Assembly (NCBI GenBank): GCA_024278255.1
Contig: JAJRTP010000645.1
Location: 1 to 10,068, forward strand
Length of the DNA stretch: 10,068 nucleotides
Source: Chloroflexota bacterium
GTDB taxonomy: Bacteria > Chloroflexota > Anaerolineae > Promineifilales > Promineifilaceae
Direction of reading: 5' to 3'
Below are positions 1 through 6,346 of this stretch, one piece after another (position 1 is the first letter of the stretch; every line of letters starts with the position of its first letter). Under the pieces are notes generated by a model. That model made no database searches, was not told the DNA's origin, and was given only the letters and a program-made list of their open reading frames with translations. The position numbers were made by a program, and so were the translations under genes.

Positions 1-817
1 AATCCAGAGATACGGCCGTGCGCTGCTGCCACCGGGCGTAAATCAACATCAGGAGGAAGGTAAACGTGATTTGAATCAGGGCCAAAACGGCGGCTACGTC
101 GGCCCGGAGAAAGGTGACGTACTGGCGGTAAATTTCCGTCTCGATGGTGCTGAAGGCGGGGCCGCCCAAGATGAGAATAACGCCAAAGCTGGTAAAGGTG
201 AACAGGAAGACGAGCAAAGAAGCACTGATGAGCGACGGCCGTAACAAAGGCAGCGTCACCTCCCAAAAGGCCCGCCACCGGGATGCGCCCAACGTTTGCG
301 CCGCTTCCCTCAGGCGCGGGTTCAGATTGGCCCAAAAGCCGCCCACCAGCCGCACCACCACGGCCACGTTGAAAAACACGTGGGCCAACAGAATAATCGT
401 GATGGTTTGGTCAATGTGGATGGGCGCTTTTTCCAGGTTAAACAGGATCATCAATGCCTGGTTAATGGGTCCGTTGGCCCCCCACAAGGCGCGAAAGGCG
501 GCGGCTACCACGACGGTAGGCATGACAAAGGGAATCGTTACCAGAGCGCGCAGAGCCGCTTTGCCCCGAAACTGGTAATGGGCAAACAGGTAAGCGGCCG
601 GCAGCCCTACGATCAGGGTGAGCAGGGTGGACAGGACGGCTTGCCACAGGGTAAACCAGAGAATGCGGCGGAAATACGGCCGTGCCGCCAACTCTTCAAA
701 GGCCACGGCCGTCAGACTCAACCGTAAAATATTGACCAGCGGATAAAAGAAAAACGCCCCTAAGAAAGCCAGAGGGATGGCCAGGAGAACGGCCGTGAGG
801 AGAAAGCGTTTGCGCAT
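1..817 (-). CDS. ABC transporter permease, ThiP/FbpB type (partial, C-terminus beyond window)
   Basis: This gene encodes an inner-membrane permease of a binding-protein-dependent ABC importer. 272 codons are readable from ATG at 817 to the window edge with no stop. The N-terminus is a hydrophobic segment after MRKR, and further membrane segments lie near residues 55-80, 90-110, 138-160, 198-218 and 243-262. The cytoplasmic EAA loop is clear at residues 171-190 (EAAQTLGASRW then TLPLLRPSL). The stretches ILLAHVFFN (142-150) and STIETEIYRQ (223-232) resemble the first half of E. coli ThiP. ThiP and FbpB are double-length permeases, so the visible part may be only the first half. Substrate (thiamine, iron or other) cannot be decided here. 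No Shine-Dalgarno is visible before the ATG; the 47-base gap from the upstream gene holds short repeats. It probably shares a transcript with the SLC13 gene. Confidence 0.85.
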   Translation of the reverse strand, partial: MRKRFLLTAVLLAIPLAFLGAFFFYPLVNILRLSLTAVAFEELAARPYFRRILWFTLWQAVLSTLLTLIVGLPAAYLFAHYQFRGKAALRALVTIPFVMPTVVVAAAFRALWGANGPINQALMILFNLEKAPIHIDQTITIILLAHVFFNVAVVVRLVGGFWANLNPRLREAAQTLGASRWRAFWEVTLPLLRPSLISASLLVFLFTFTSFGVILILGGPAFSTIETEIYRQYVTFLRADVAAVLALIQITFTFLLMLIYARWQQRTAVSLD

Positions 818-822
818 AGTTT

Positions 823-858
823 GAGATTGGAGAATGGAGATTTTCAACTTCTAATCTC
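823..858. repeat. Short phased heptamer repeat with inverted ends
   Basis: Three in-phase heptamers, GAGATTG, GAGAATG and GAGATTT, occupy 823-843 in the 47-base gap between the SLC13 and ABC permease genes. The reverse complement of the unit returns as CTAATCTC at 851-858, so the two ends could pair into a small hairpin. It fills the place where a ribosome binding site for the permease gene would be expected. No T-run follows, so it is not called a terminator. Confidence 0.6.
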
Positions 859-864
859 TCCTTT

Positions 865-2652
865 TCACATCGGCCAAAAAATCGGCAAAAATATCACCAT
901 CAAAATCCAGATTAGAATGGTCAGCGGCAGGCCGACGCGGGCGTAATCGAAAAAGCGATAGCCGCCCGGCCCATACACCAGCACGCAAGCCTGATGACCA
1001 ATCGGCGTCACGAAAGAGTTGGAGGCGGCAATGGCGATGCCCATCACAAAGGCATAGGGGCTGACGCCTAGGCCAAATGCTGTCTGGATGGCAATGGGGG
1101 CGACTAAAACGGCGGCGGCCGCATTGGACATAAACGCCGTCAACATCGTCGTCAGAATAAACAGACCCACCAAAACACCGCGCGGTCCCAACCCTCCCAC
1201 GATATTGATAATGCCGTCGGCCAGAAATTGCGCCGTGCCCGTTTTTTCCATAGCAATACCCATCGGCAGCATCCCGGCAATGAGGAAGACTGATTTCCAT
1301 TCCACCGATTTATATGCTTCATCCAGGGTCAGGCAGCCGGTGAGGACAGCCAGCACGGCCGCCAGCACGGCCGCTACGGAAATATGCAGCAGCCCGGTAG
1401 CCACGGAAGCAATCATAAAGCCAAAAATCAGCATGATGATGACCGCCTTGTCATGCCGCCGGCTGCGGTAGACCGGCTTGCGCAGGAGCAGAAAGGCGGG
1501 GTCATAGCGCAGAGCTTCAATGCGATCCCGTTGACCGTATACCAGCAGCGTATCCCCTAACCGCAGCGGTTCATCTGCCAGCCGCCCCAGTACGGGGGCT
1601 TCTTCCCGCCAGATTGCCAGGACGGTCAGCCCGGTACGGCCGCGAAAATCCATCTCCCGCAGTGACTTGCCGATGAAGTGCGCCTTTTGGCTGATAACCA
1701 GTTCCGCTACGGTGGCATCAGGCGACTGCAAATCCCGTTCCCGGATGCCGTCTGACTGGATGGAGACGCCAATTTCTTCGTGGACACGCACAATCTGGTC
1801 GTGATCGCCGCGAATGAGCAGGATGTCGTCCGGCAGAATTTCCCGTTCCGCCAGGACGCCGGTATGGAGACGGCCGTCTTCCACAATACCCACCACCGTC
1901 AAATCATACTTTTCCCCCAGGCGGCTGCCGGCAATGGTCTGCCCTATTAGCGGCGATCCTTCATCCACGTGCAGTTCCGTCAGATAATCCCGCACCTGGT
2001 ATTCTTCCGTTAAATCTTCTTCGGGATGGGTGGTTTGTTCGATTTCAGGCAGCAGGCGGCGGCCAATGAAGGTCAGGTACAAGATGCCGCTGGTGGCAAT
2101 AATCAGACCCATGGGCGTGTAATCGAACAGGGAAAACGGTTCCAGGCCGACTTCGGCCAGAGCGTCGCTGGCTAACAGGTTGGGCGGCGTGCCGATCAGG
2201 GTAGTTACGCCCCCCAGTAAAGAGGCGTAGGCCAGGGGGATGAGTAGTTTGGAAGGAGAAATATTGGCTTCTTTACCTAACCCAATCGTGATCGGCAGCA
2301 AAACGGCCGTGGCCCCAATATTGTTCATAAAAGCGGACATTACCGCTACCGCTACCAGAATGACAAACAGCAGCCGCAATTCACTGCCTCCGGCCACGCG
2401 GCGGATGCGGCGGCCAATGCCATCCGCCACCCCCGTATACAGCAGTCCGGCGCTGACAATGTAGATGGCCCACACGGTAATGACCGCCGGATTGGAAAAG
2501 CCGGAAAATCCTTCCTGCGGCGTCAGCGTGCCCGTCAGAATCAGGGCCAGCATCACCATCAAAGCAACCAGGTCGGCCTGGATTTTTTCCGAGGCAAACA
2601 GCACGATGGCCACGCCTAATATAAACAGTACCAATGCAATATCGCCGGTCAA
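865..2652 (-). CDS. SLC13-family anion permease with two RCK_C (TrkA_C) domains
   Basis: This is a 595-residue membrane transporter of the SLC13/DASS type (divalent anion:Na+ symporter, ion transporter superfamily). Hydrophobic segments fill residues 1-200 and 403-595. Between them lies a hydrophilic insert with two RCK_C-like domains, roughly 222-298 and 312-392, each with the pattern 'L..G..I....D..LL..G'. Conserved helix-break motifs are visible in both halves: MNNIGATAVLLP (109-120) and GTPPN (154-158), mirrored by MSNAAAAVLVAP (508-519) and SNSFVTPIGHQ (544-554). Bacterial members with this layout are usually annotated simply as SLC13 family permease; sulfate, dicarboxylate or another anion is possible and the substrate is not readable. 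The start is TTG at 2652, chosen for GGAGGA five bases upstream. The gene lies 144 bases after the three-gene operon and may be read through from it. Confidence 0.92.
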   Translation of the reverse strand: MTGDIALVLFILGVAIVLFASEKIQADLVALMVMLALILTGTLTPQEGFSGFSNPAVITVWAIYIVSAGLLYTGVADGIGRRIRRVAGGSELRLLFVILVAVAVMSAFMNNIGATAVLLPITIGLGKEANISPSKLLIPLAYASLLGGVTTLIGTPPNLLASDALAEVGLEPFSLFDYTPMGLIIATSGILYLTFIGRRLLPEIEQTTHPEEDLTEEYQVRDYLTELHVDEGSPLIGQTIAGSRLGEKYDLTVVGIVEDGRLHTGVLAEREILPDDILLIRGDHDQIVRVHEEIGVSIQSDGIRERDLQSPDATVAELVISQKAHFIGKSLREMDFRGRTGLTVLAIWREEAPVLGRLADEPLRLGDTLLVYGQRDRIEALRYDPAFLLLRKPVYRSRRHDKAVIIMLIFGFMIASVATGLLHISVAAVLAAVLAVLTGCLTLDEAYKSVEWKSVFLIAGMLPMGIAMEKTGTAQFLADGIINIVGGLGPRGVLVGLFILTTMLTAFMSNAAAAVLVAPIAIQTAFGLGVSPYAFVMGIAIAASNSFVTPIGHQACVLVYGPGGYRFFDYARVGLPLTILIWILMVIFLPIFWPM

Positions 2653-2656
2653 CCTG

Positions 2657-2662
2657 TCCTCC
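2657..2662 (-). promoter_or_regulatory. Ribosome binding site fixing a TTG start
   Basis: On the minus strand this reads GGAGGA, ending four bases before TTG at 2652-2650. No ATG or GTG is comparably placed, so TTG is the best start for the SLC13 gene. Confidence 0.7.
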
Positions 2663-2671
2663 GGGGATGGT

Positions 2672-2743
2672 GTTGTAAAGTTGTAAGGTTGCAGGGTTGC
2701 AAAGTCATTCTGTCATTATGCCACCTTGCCACTTTGCCACCTG
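2672..2743. repeat. Nine phased degenerate octamers
   Basis: Nine consecutive 8-base units, all beginning with G, lie in strict phase: GTTGTAAA, GTTGTAAG, GTTGCAGG, GTTGCAAA, GTCATTCT, GTCATTAT, GCCACCTT, GCCACTTT, GCCACCTG. The unit drifts stepwise from GTTG to GTCA to GCCA types. It lies in the 144-base gap between the unknown-function gene and the SLC13 gene. The remainder of the gap (2744-2796) shows nothing recognisable. This is not a CRISPR, because there are no constant repeats and unique spacers. Confidence 0.7.
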
Positions 2744-2796
2744 CCGCTTTTACAATTGTATCTGATTTTGGGAGAGGGGAAGCAAACTCGATGATC

Positions 2797-3951
2797 TTAA
2801 AGGCCCAACCCCCAACTGTATTCCAGATTGCCAAAGCCTTGCCCTATGGTTTCTTTGTTGATGAGCTTGTTCCCGATACGGCCGTCTAGCTCCTGCATCC
2901 GAAACATATATTCGTTGTAGCTCCAATGTGTCTCCTTACGGCCGCCCAGCACAGGCCGGTCAATGTAGAAGCGGGTATGCCCCCGCACATCGGCCCGGAA
3001 ACGGAGAAAATCACCCTGCTTGTTGCTCACCTCCACCGCAAAATCCGGGTGCGGCCCCTCGGTGAAGAACGGTGTGACTGATGCCTTGTCGAACAGGATT
3101 TGTTCTGACGGGCCATACCAATCCCAAAAACCGGCCTGTCCCACTGGCAGGGTGCGCTGTTCCTGTTTTTCGCTGTTGAAGAAAGTATACCCTTTGCGGA
3201 AAAGCTGCCGCCCGACGTAGGGGATGTAGGCGGAAAACATGCTGCCATCCGGGAAAACAGACCAGACCCATTTCCAGGGAAAGGTGGGCACATTGAGGCA
3301 GACTCTTTGGAAATAGCCAATGCCCTCCAGGGTTTCCCGGCCGGTGGGCAGATCAAACTCGCCCTTAAACTGCATTTGCCGCCAGGCAACGAAGTGTGTG
3401 CCGCCTAAAAATGTGTCAATGTTGAGCGATTCGTGGGGCGAGGTGTGTAGAGAAAATAGCTCACCCCACGCTGCAAAATTGGCCCCACCGCCAGGCCAAC
3501 GCCAGGATGATTCCAGGGCTAAGGGATGGCTTGTCGCGGCGTGAATTTCGCCGCCGTATGGCTCTCCATCTGCTTGATCGCCCCAGGATGTGATGGAACC
3601 GGTGGCGTCCAGTGTGGTCAGGGCGGGCTGCTTTAACATTTTGTGTATTTGTGCGCCGTCAAAATACCAGCCTACGTTCATGGCGTAAAATTGGTCAATG
3701 CCGTTTTCGATGGGCCGCTGCAAATCCAGCCCCGGCATCCAGACGTCATTGACCCGGATGCGTACCCCGACGCGGGTCGCCATGGAGAACATGAGTTGGC
3801 GACGGCCGTATCCCTCTTCATCTTGGGGGAACAACAAGAAAAACCACCAGGACGACGACGTGCGCTTCTGCATCTGCGGCATTTGCGACCAGATTAAATC
3901 GTAAACTCGTTGGTGTTCGGCCATTGTTTTGTAAATTGTTTTTTCTGTCAT
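2797..3951 (-). CDS. Unknown-function Trp-rich protein, possibly AttH/CrtC lipocalin-like
   Basis: I do not recognise the family with certainty. The 384-residue protein has no signal peptide or membrane segment and is rich in Trp, Phe, Tyr and Gly, as expected of a beta-barrel. SSSWWFFLLFPQ (32-43), NVGWYFDG (92-99), GIGYFQRV (210-217), PWKWVWSVFPDGSMFSAY (225-242) and the end GQGFGNLEYSWG (370-381) recall the pattern of AttH/CrtC lipocalin-like proteins, in which a 'G.gY.e' strand is followed by a 'W.W....dG' strand. That match is by eye and weak. The open frame extends further upstream to 4143, but that would lie inside the hydrolase gene. ATG at 3951 is preferred: it overlaps the hydrolase stop as ATGA and has GGGAG at 3960-3964. 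Co-translation with the hydrolase implies a shared pathway, perhaps acting on a hydrophobic substrate. Confidence 0.85.
   Translation of the reverse strand: MTEKTIYKTMAEHQRVYDLIWSQMPQMQKRTSSSWWFFLLFPQDEEGYGRRQLMFSMATRVGVRIRVNDVWMPGLDLQRPIENGIDQFYAMNVGWYFDGAQIHKMLKQPALTTLDATGSITSWGDQADGEPYGGEIHAATSHPLALESSWRWPGGGANFAAWGELFSLHTSPHESLNIDTFLGGTHFVAWRQMQFKGEFDLPTGRETLEGIGYFQRVCLNVPTFPWKWVWSVFPDGSMFSAYIPYVGRQLFRKGYTFFNSEKQEQRTLPVGQAGFWDWYGPSEQILFDKASVTPFFTEGPHPDFAVEVSNKQGDFLRFRADVRGHTRFYIDRPVLGGRKETHWSYNEYMFRMQELDGRIGNKLINKETIGQGFGNLEYSWGLGL
3948..3951 (-). promoter_or_regulatory. ATGA stop-start overlap (translational coupling)
   Basis: The minus strand reads ATGA: ATG starts the unknown-function protein and TGA ends the hydrolase. 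A GGGAG at 3960-3964, inside the hydrolase's last codons, can serve re-initiation. This is the usual geometry for coupled translation of partner proteins. Confidence 0.75.
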
Positions 3952-4838
3952 CGGTGCGACTCCCGTAAAAACTGCTTGATTTCCACTGCTAGTTTTTCCG
4001 GCGCTTGATATTGGAGAAAATGTTTGGGGCCGGCGATGCGCTTGAAGCGGGCATTCACCAGCCGCTGCGCCAACCGCTCCCCTTCTTCCACCCGGAATAC
4101 CGAATCGTGATCGGAAAACATGACCAGCGCCGGGATGTCCCACATTTCTACCTGGGCCAGAATGTCCCGCCAGATGGGGGTGGTGGGGTGATGGGCGTGG
4201 TAGGGGATCATTTTGGGGAAAGCGGCGATGCCGGCCCGTGTTTCCGGCGTGGGATTGGCCCGAAAGTACACTTGCTGGTCTGCCTCATCCATCACGGCCA
4301 CACCCATCTTCTGGAAAAGCCCTTTCTGGCGGATGAGGTAAGAGGCCAGGCGGGGGGTGCGAGCCAGAATGTGGAAGGGCAGTTTGTAGGCGGGGGCAAG
4401 GCGCATCACTGGTTCGTTCAGGGTGTTGAGGATGATGAGATGGGTGTAGCGCTCTTTTTCCTGCACGGCCGTGCCCAACCCAATCGGCCCACCCCAGTCA
4501 TGCACCACCAAGGCCACATCCTGCAAATCCAGCGCCCGTACAAATTCTGTGATGATGGCAATGTGCCGGGGCAGGGAATAATCCGCTTCCTGTGCTGGTT
4601 TATCTGAGAGACCAAAGCCCAGTAAATCCGGGGCGATGCAGCGGTAATCCGGGGCCAGCCGCTGGATGAGCCGGGCGTAGACGTAGGCGCTCACCGGGTT
4701 GCCGTGCAGCAGCAAGATGGGCTTGCTCCCCGTGCCTTCGTCAAAATAGGCAATTCGGTGGCCCAATACAGCCACAAATTGGGGTTGAAGGGTAAAGTTT
4801 GGCGGGTAGATGGTTTGCGCTGTGGTTTCTGAGATCAT
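3948..4838 (-). CDS. Alpha/beta hydrolase, haloalkane dehalogenase-like
   Basis: This is a 296-residue soluble alpha/beta hydrolase. The nucleophile elbow is VVHDWGGPIG (111-120), so the nucleophile is Asp114, not Ser, as in haloalkane dehalogenases. Asn47 in HGNP (45-48) and Trp115 next to the nucleophile match the two halide-stabilising residues of that family. The triad is completed by Asp245 in MFSDHDSVF (240-248) and His273 in GPKHFLQ (270-276). DLLGFGLSDKP (71-81) is a further family hallmark. The expected reaction is hydrolytic carbon-halogen cleavage to an alcohol and halide, but related proteins sometimes lack measurable dehalogenase activity, so the substrate is open. The gene starts 19 bases after the halogenase-like gene and overlaps the next by four. 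No clear Shine-Dalgarno precedes ATG at 4838; the gap contains an ACGGCCGT word. Confidence 0.9.
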   Translation of the reverse strand: MISETTAQTIYPPNFTLQPQFVAVLGHRIAYFDEGTGSKPILLLHGNPVSAYVYARLIQRLAPDYRCIAPDLLGFGLSDKPAQEADYSLPRHIAIITEFVRALDLQDVALVVHDWGGPIGLGTAVQEKERYTHLIILNTLNEPVMRLAPAYKLPFHILARTPRLASYLIRQKGLFQKMGVAVMDEADQQVYFRANPTPETRAGIAAFPKMIPYHAHHPTTPIWRDILAQVEMWDIPALVMFSDHDSVFRVEEGERLAQRLVNARFKRIAGPKHFLQYQAPEKLAVEIKQFLRESHR

Positions 4839-4857
4839 GTTGGGGCGTTACGGCCGT

Positions 4858-6186
4858 TTACATCTGCTCAAAAATCGTGTGTGTTTGCTCCGGCAGCTCG
4901 GCCTGAAATACCTCACAGCCGCTGGTAGCCACCCCGTCCCGGCTGACCGCTTTTATCAGCAGACTGGCCAGAGACGCGGACATTTTGCCATTTTGAATGG
5001 TAGCCAGCCGGGCAACCCGCTTCACATTTTCTGCCACAATTTTGTTGCTTTCGACCTTGACCAATTCCTGCGTCATCATCTCATGGTCTTGCTTGATCAT
5101 CCAGTCGAAGATGCGGTGCGATTCCTTGAAACCATCTGCATATTCCTGATAAGCTTGCCCGGCGCTGGCCGGGTCTTGCAGAAATTGGGGGGCCAGGTAG
5201 CCGGAAACCAGAGCCGCCCCGACGCCGGAAGCGGAAGGGAACCAGACTTGCCCGTAGGATGGCCCGGCTAACAGCCAGTTACGGCCGTAAGCCCGATCAT
5301 AGTAGAAATATTGCTGGAAGGGCAGCATCATCACCTCGCGTCGTTGGCTGAATACGGCCGTGAAGTCCAGACCGCGCCGGGCATAAGCCGCCGCCACCCA
5401 ATCCATCACCTCATCTTTGTCCAGCTCAACCCCTTCTTCGAGCGGGATACTTACCCCGACCGAGATGTATGACCCCAGCGGAATAGCCCAGGCCAGACCA
5501 TCCACCGCATCCCAATCCTGGTACAAGCGCAAAATGTTTGTGGCATGTTCCCACTCTTCGCCAAACAATTCTTCTTCCGGCGTGCCTTCCGGCGCGTGAA
5601 AATGGGTATACACCACGCGCTGCGGCTCACTGATATATTCGATGGGCAGATCAATCGTGCGGCCCAACAGGCGAATGTGGTTCGTGCAGTCGAACACAAA
5701 AGACGGCTCCAGTGTCTCCCCATCGGCCAGATGCAAAGCTGTAAACGTGTCTGTCCCGGCATCATAATCCAGAGATTCAACCAATACATTCTTGTGGAGG
5801 CAGCAGTTATCAGCTACTATCTTTTTATAGAGGTCATGATCAAAGCCAATGCGATCTACGTGGATAAATTCGGCCGGGGAGTCAAAGCCAATCATCTTTA
5901 AGCCCACCTGGCGGCTCAGTGTTTGAGCAAAATTACATGACGTGGCGTATTTTCCCAGAAATACAGTGATCCATCTCTTCTTGAAATAATATTCGTCAAA
6001 CTCGGGGTAAAACCTCAGCAAAGCCAGCGTGCCCGCCGGATCGATGGATTCGCCCAATCTGGGTACATTGGTGGGTGGCGCGCCCAACAAAATGTGAGGG
6101 ATTCCGGCTTGAGATAAATTATCGCTGATAGCCATGCCCGACAGCCCCGCGCCAATAATAACCGGCAACTTTTCCTTCTCGTTCAT
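4858..6186 (-). CDS. FAD-dependent oxidoreductase, flavin-dependent halogenase-like
   Basis: This 442-residue flavoprotein has the N-terminal Rossmann motif GAGLSG (12-17), then GESIDP (45-50), a counterpart of the GES motif near the flavin in tryptophan-halogenase-type enzymes. VDRIGFDHDLY (110-120) fits the 'R..fD..L' segment, and VFDCTNH (164-170) the 'v.D.tG' strand. GLAWAIPLGS (230-239) lies where halogenases carry GWxWxIP, with Leu for the first Trp. RNWLLAGPSYG (302-312) sits where a GD motif normally contacts FAD, with Pro for Asp. Halogenase, monooxygenase or lycopene-cyclase/geranylgeranyl-reductase-like roles all remain possible. It is probably the first gene of the leftward operon: AGGAG lies at 6189-6193 before ATG at 6186, and a divergent promoter and FadR-type site lie upstream. 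The partner hydrolase looks like a dehalogenase, which makes halogen chemistry worth testing. Confidence 0.85.
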   Translation of the reverse strand: MNEKEKLPVIIGAGLSGMAISDNLSQAGIPHILLGAPPTNVPRLGESIDPAGTLALLRFYPEFDEYYFKKRWITVFLGKYATSCNFAQTLSRQVGLKMIGFDSPAEFIHVDRIGFDHDLYKKIVADNCCLHKNVLVESLDYDAGTDTFTALHLADGETLEPSFVFDCTNHIRLLGRTIDLPIEYISEPQRVVYTHFHAPEGTPEEELFGEEWEHATNILRLYQDWDAVDGLAWAIPLGSYISVGVSIPLEEGVELDKDEVMDWVAAAYARRGLDFTAVFSQRREVMMLPFQQYFYYDRAYGRNWLLAGPSYGQVWFPSASGVGAALVSGYLAPQFLQDPASAGQAYQEYADGFKESHRIFDWMIKQDHEMMTQELVKVESNKIVAENVKRVARLATIQNGKMSASLASLLIKAVSRDGVATSGCEVFQAELPEQTHTIFEQM

Positions 6187-6249
6187 TTCTCCTTCCTTTG
6201 TGTGATTGATAACTGCCCAACAACCCGATAGTGACTGATTTTGTATCCT

Positions 6250-6278
6250 ATTAGATAAATTGCGTCAACTCATTTCAA
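6250..6278 (-). promoter_or_regulatory. Predicted sigma70-type promoter of the leftward operon
   Basis: On the minus strand, TTGAAA (6278-6273) and TCTAAT (6255-6250) are separated by 17 bases; each box matches five of six consensus positions. Transcription would begin near 6243 and leave a leader of about 57 bases. A second, weaker pair on the same strand (TTGACG, 17 bases, TACAAA) overlaps it. Confidence 0.5.
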
Positions 6279-6281
6279 TTC

Positions 6282-6310
6282 TTGACAGGCTGGGCGAAAT
6301 CTGGCATACT
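6282..6310 (+). promoter_or_regulatory. Predicted sigma70-type promoter of the fadR-like gene
   Basis: A perfect -35 box TTGACA (6282-6287) is followed after 17 bases by CATACT (6305-6310), a 4/6 match to the -10 consensus. The predicted start is near 6317, just where the FadR-type palindrome begins. Its -35 box lies only four bases from the -35 box of the leftward promoter. Confidence 0.55.
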
Positions 6311-6316
6311 TAATCT

Positions 6317-6333
6317 AACTGGTCAGACCACTT
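6317..6333. promoter_or_regulatory. FadR-type operator
   Basis: The site reads AACTGGTCAGACCACTT, with a perfect 11-base palindromic core TGGTCAGACCA (6320-6330). Only one pair (6319/6331) breaks the 17-base symmetry. The core matches the TGGTC-N-GACCA pattern known from E. coli FadR sites and the wider FadR-subfamily TnGTnnnACnA pattern. It covers about +1 to +17 of the predicted fadR transcript, which suggests autorepression. It lies about 75-90 bases upstream of the leftward start point, where repression would be less direct. Confidence 0.72.
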
Positions 6334-6336
6334 ACC

Positions 6337-6342
6337 AAAGGA
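6337..6342 (+). promoter_or_regulatory. Ribosome binding site of the fadR-like gene
   Basis: AAAGGA lies four bases before ATG at 6347 and seven before the in-frame ATG at 6350. The spacing slightly favours the second ATG. Confidence 0.5.
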
Positions 6343-6346
6343 TAAA

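Noticed and set aside
144..727. Plus-strand open frames opposite the ABC permease
   Set aside because: They are shadows: the minus-strand frame shows a clear EAA loop and membrane segments across the whole stretch.
2649..2834. 61-residue minus-strand frame in the gap before the SLC13 gene
   Set aside because: It is made largely from the octamer array and the end of the neighbouring gene, with no family features or ribosome site.
3952..4143. N-terminal extension of the unknown-function protein to a start at 4143
   Set aside because: The extra 64 residues lie inside the hydrolase gene, read as low-quality antisense-like sequence, and the ATG at 3951 has a good overlap and ribosome site.
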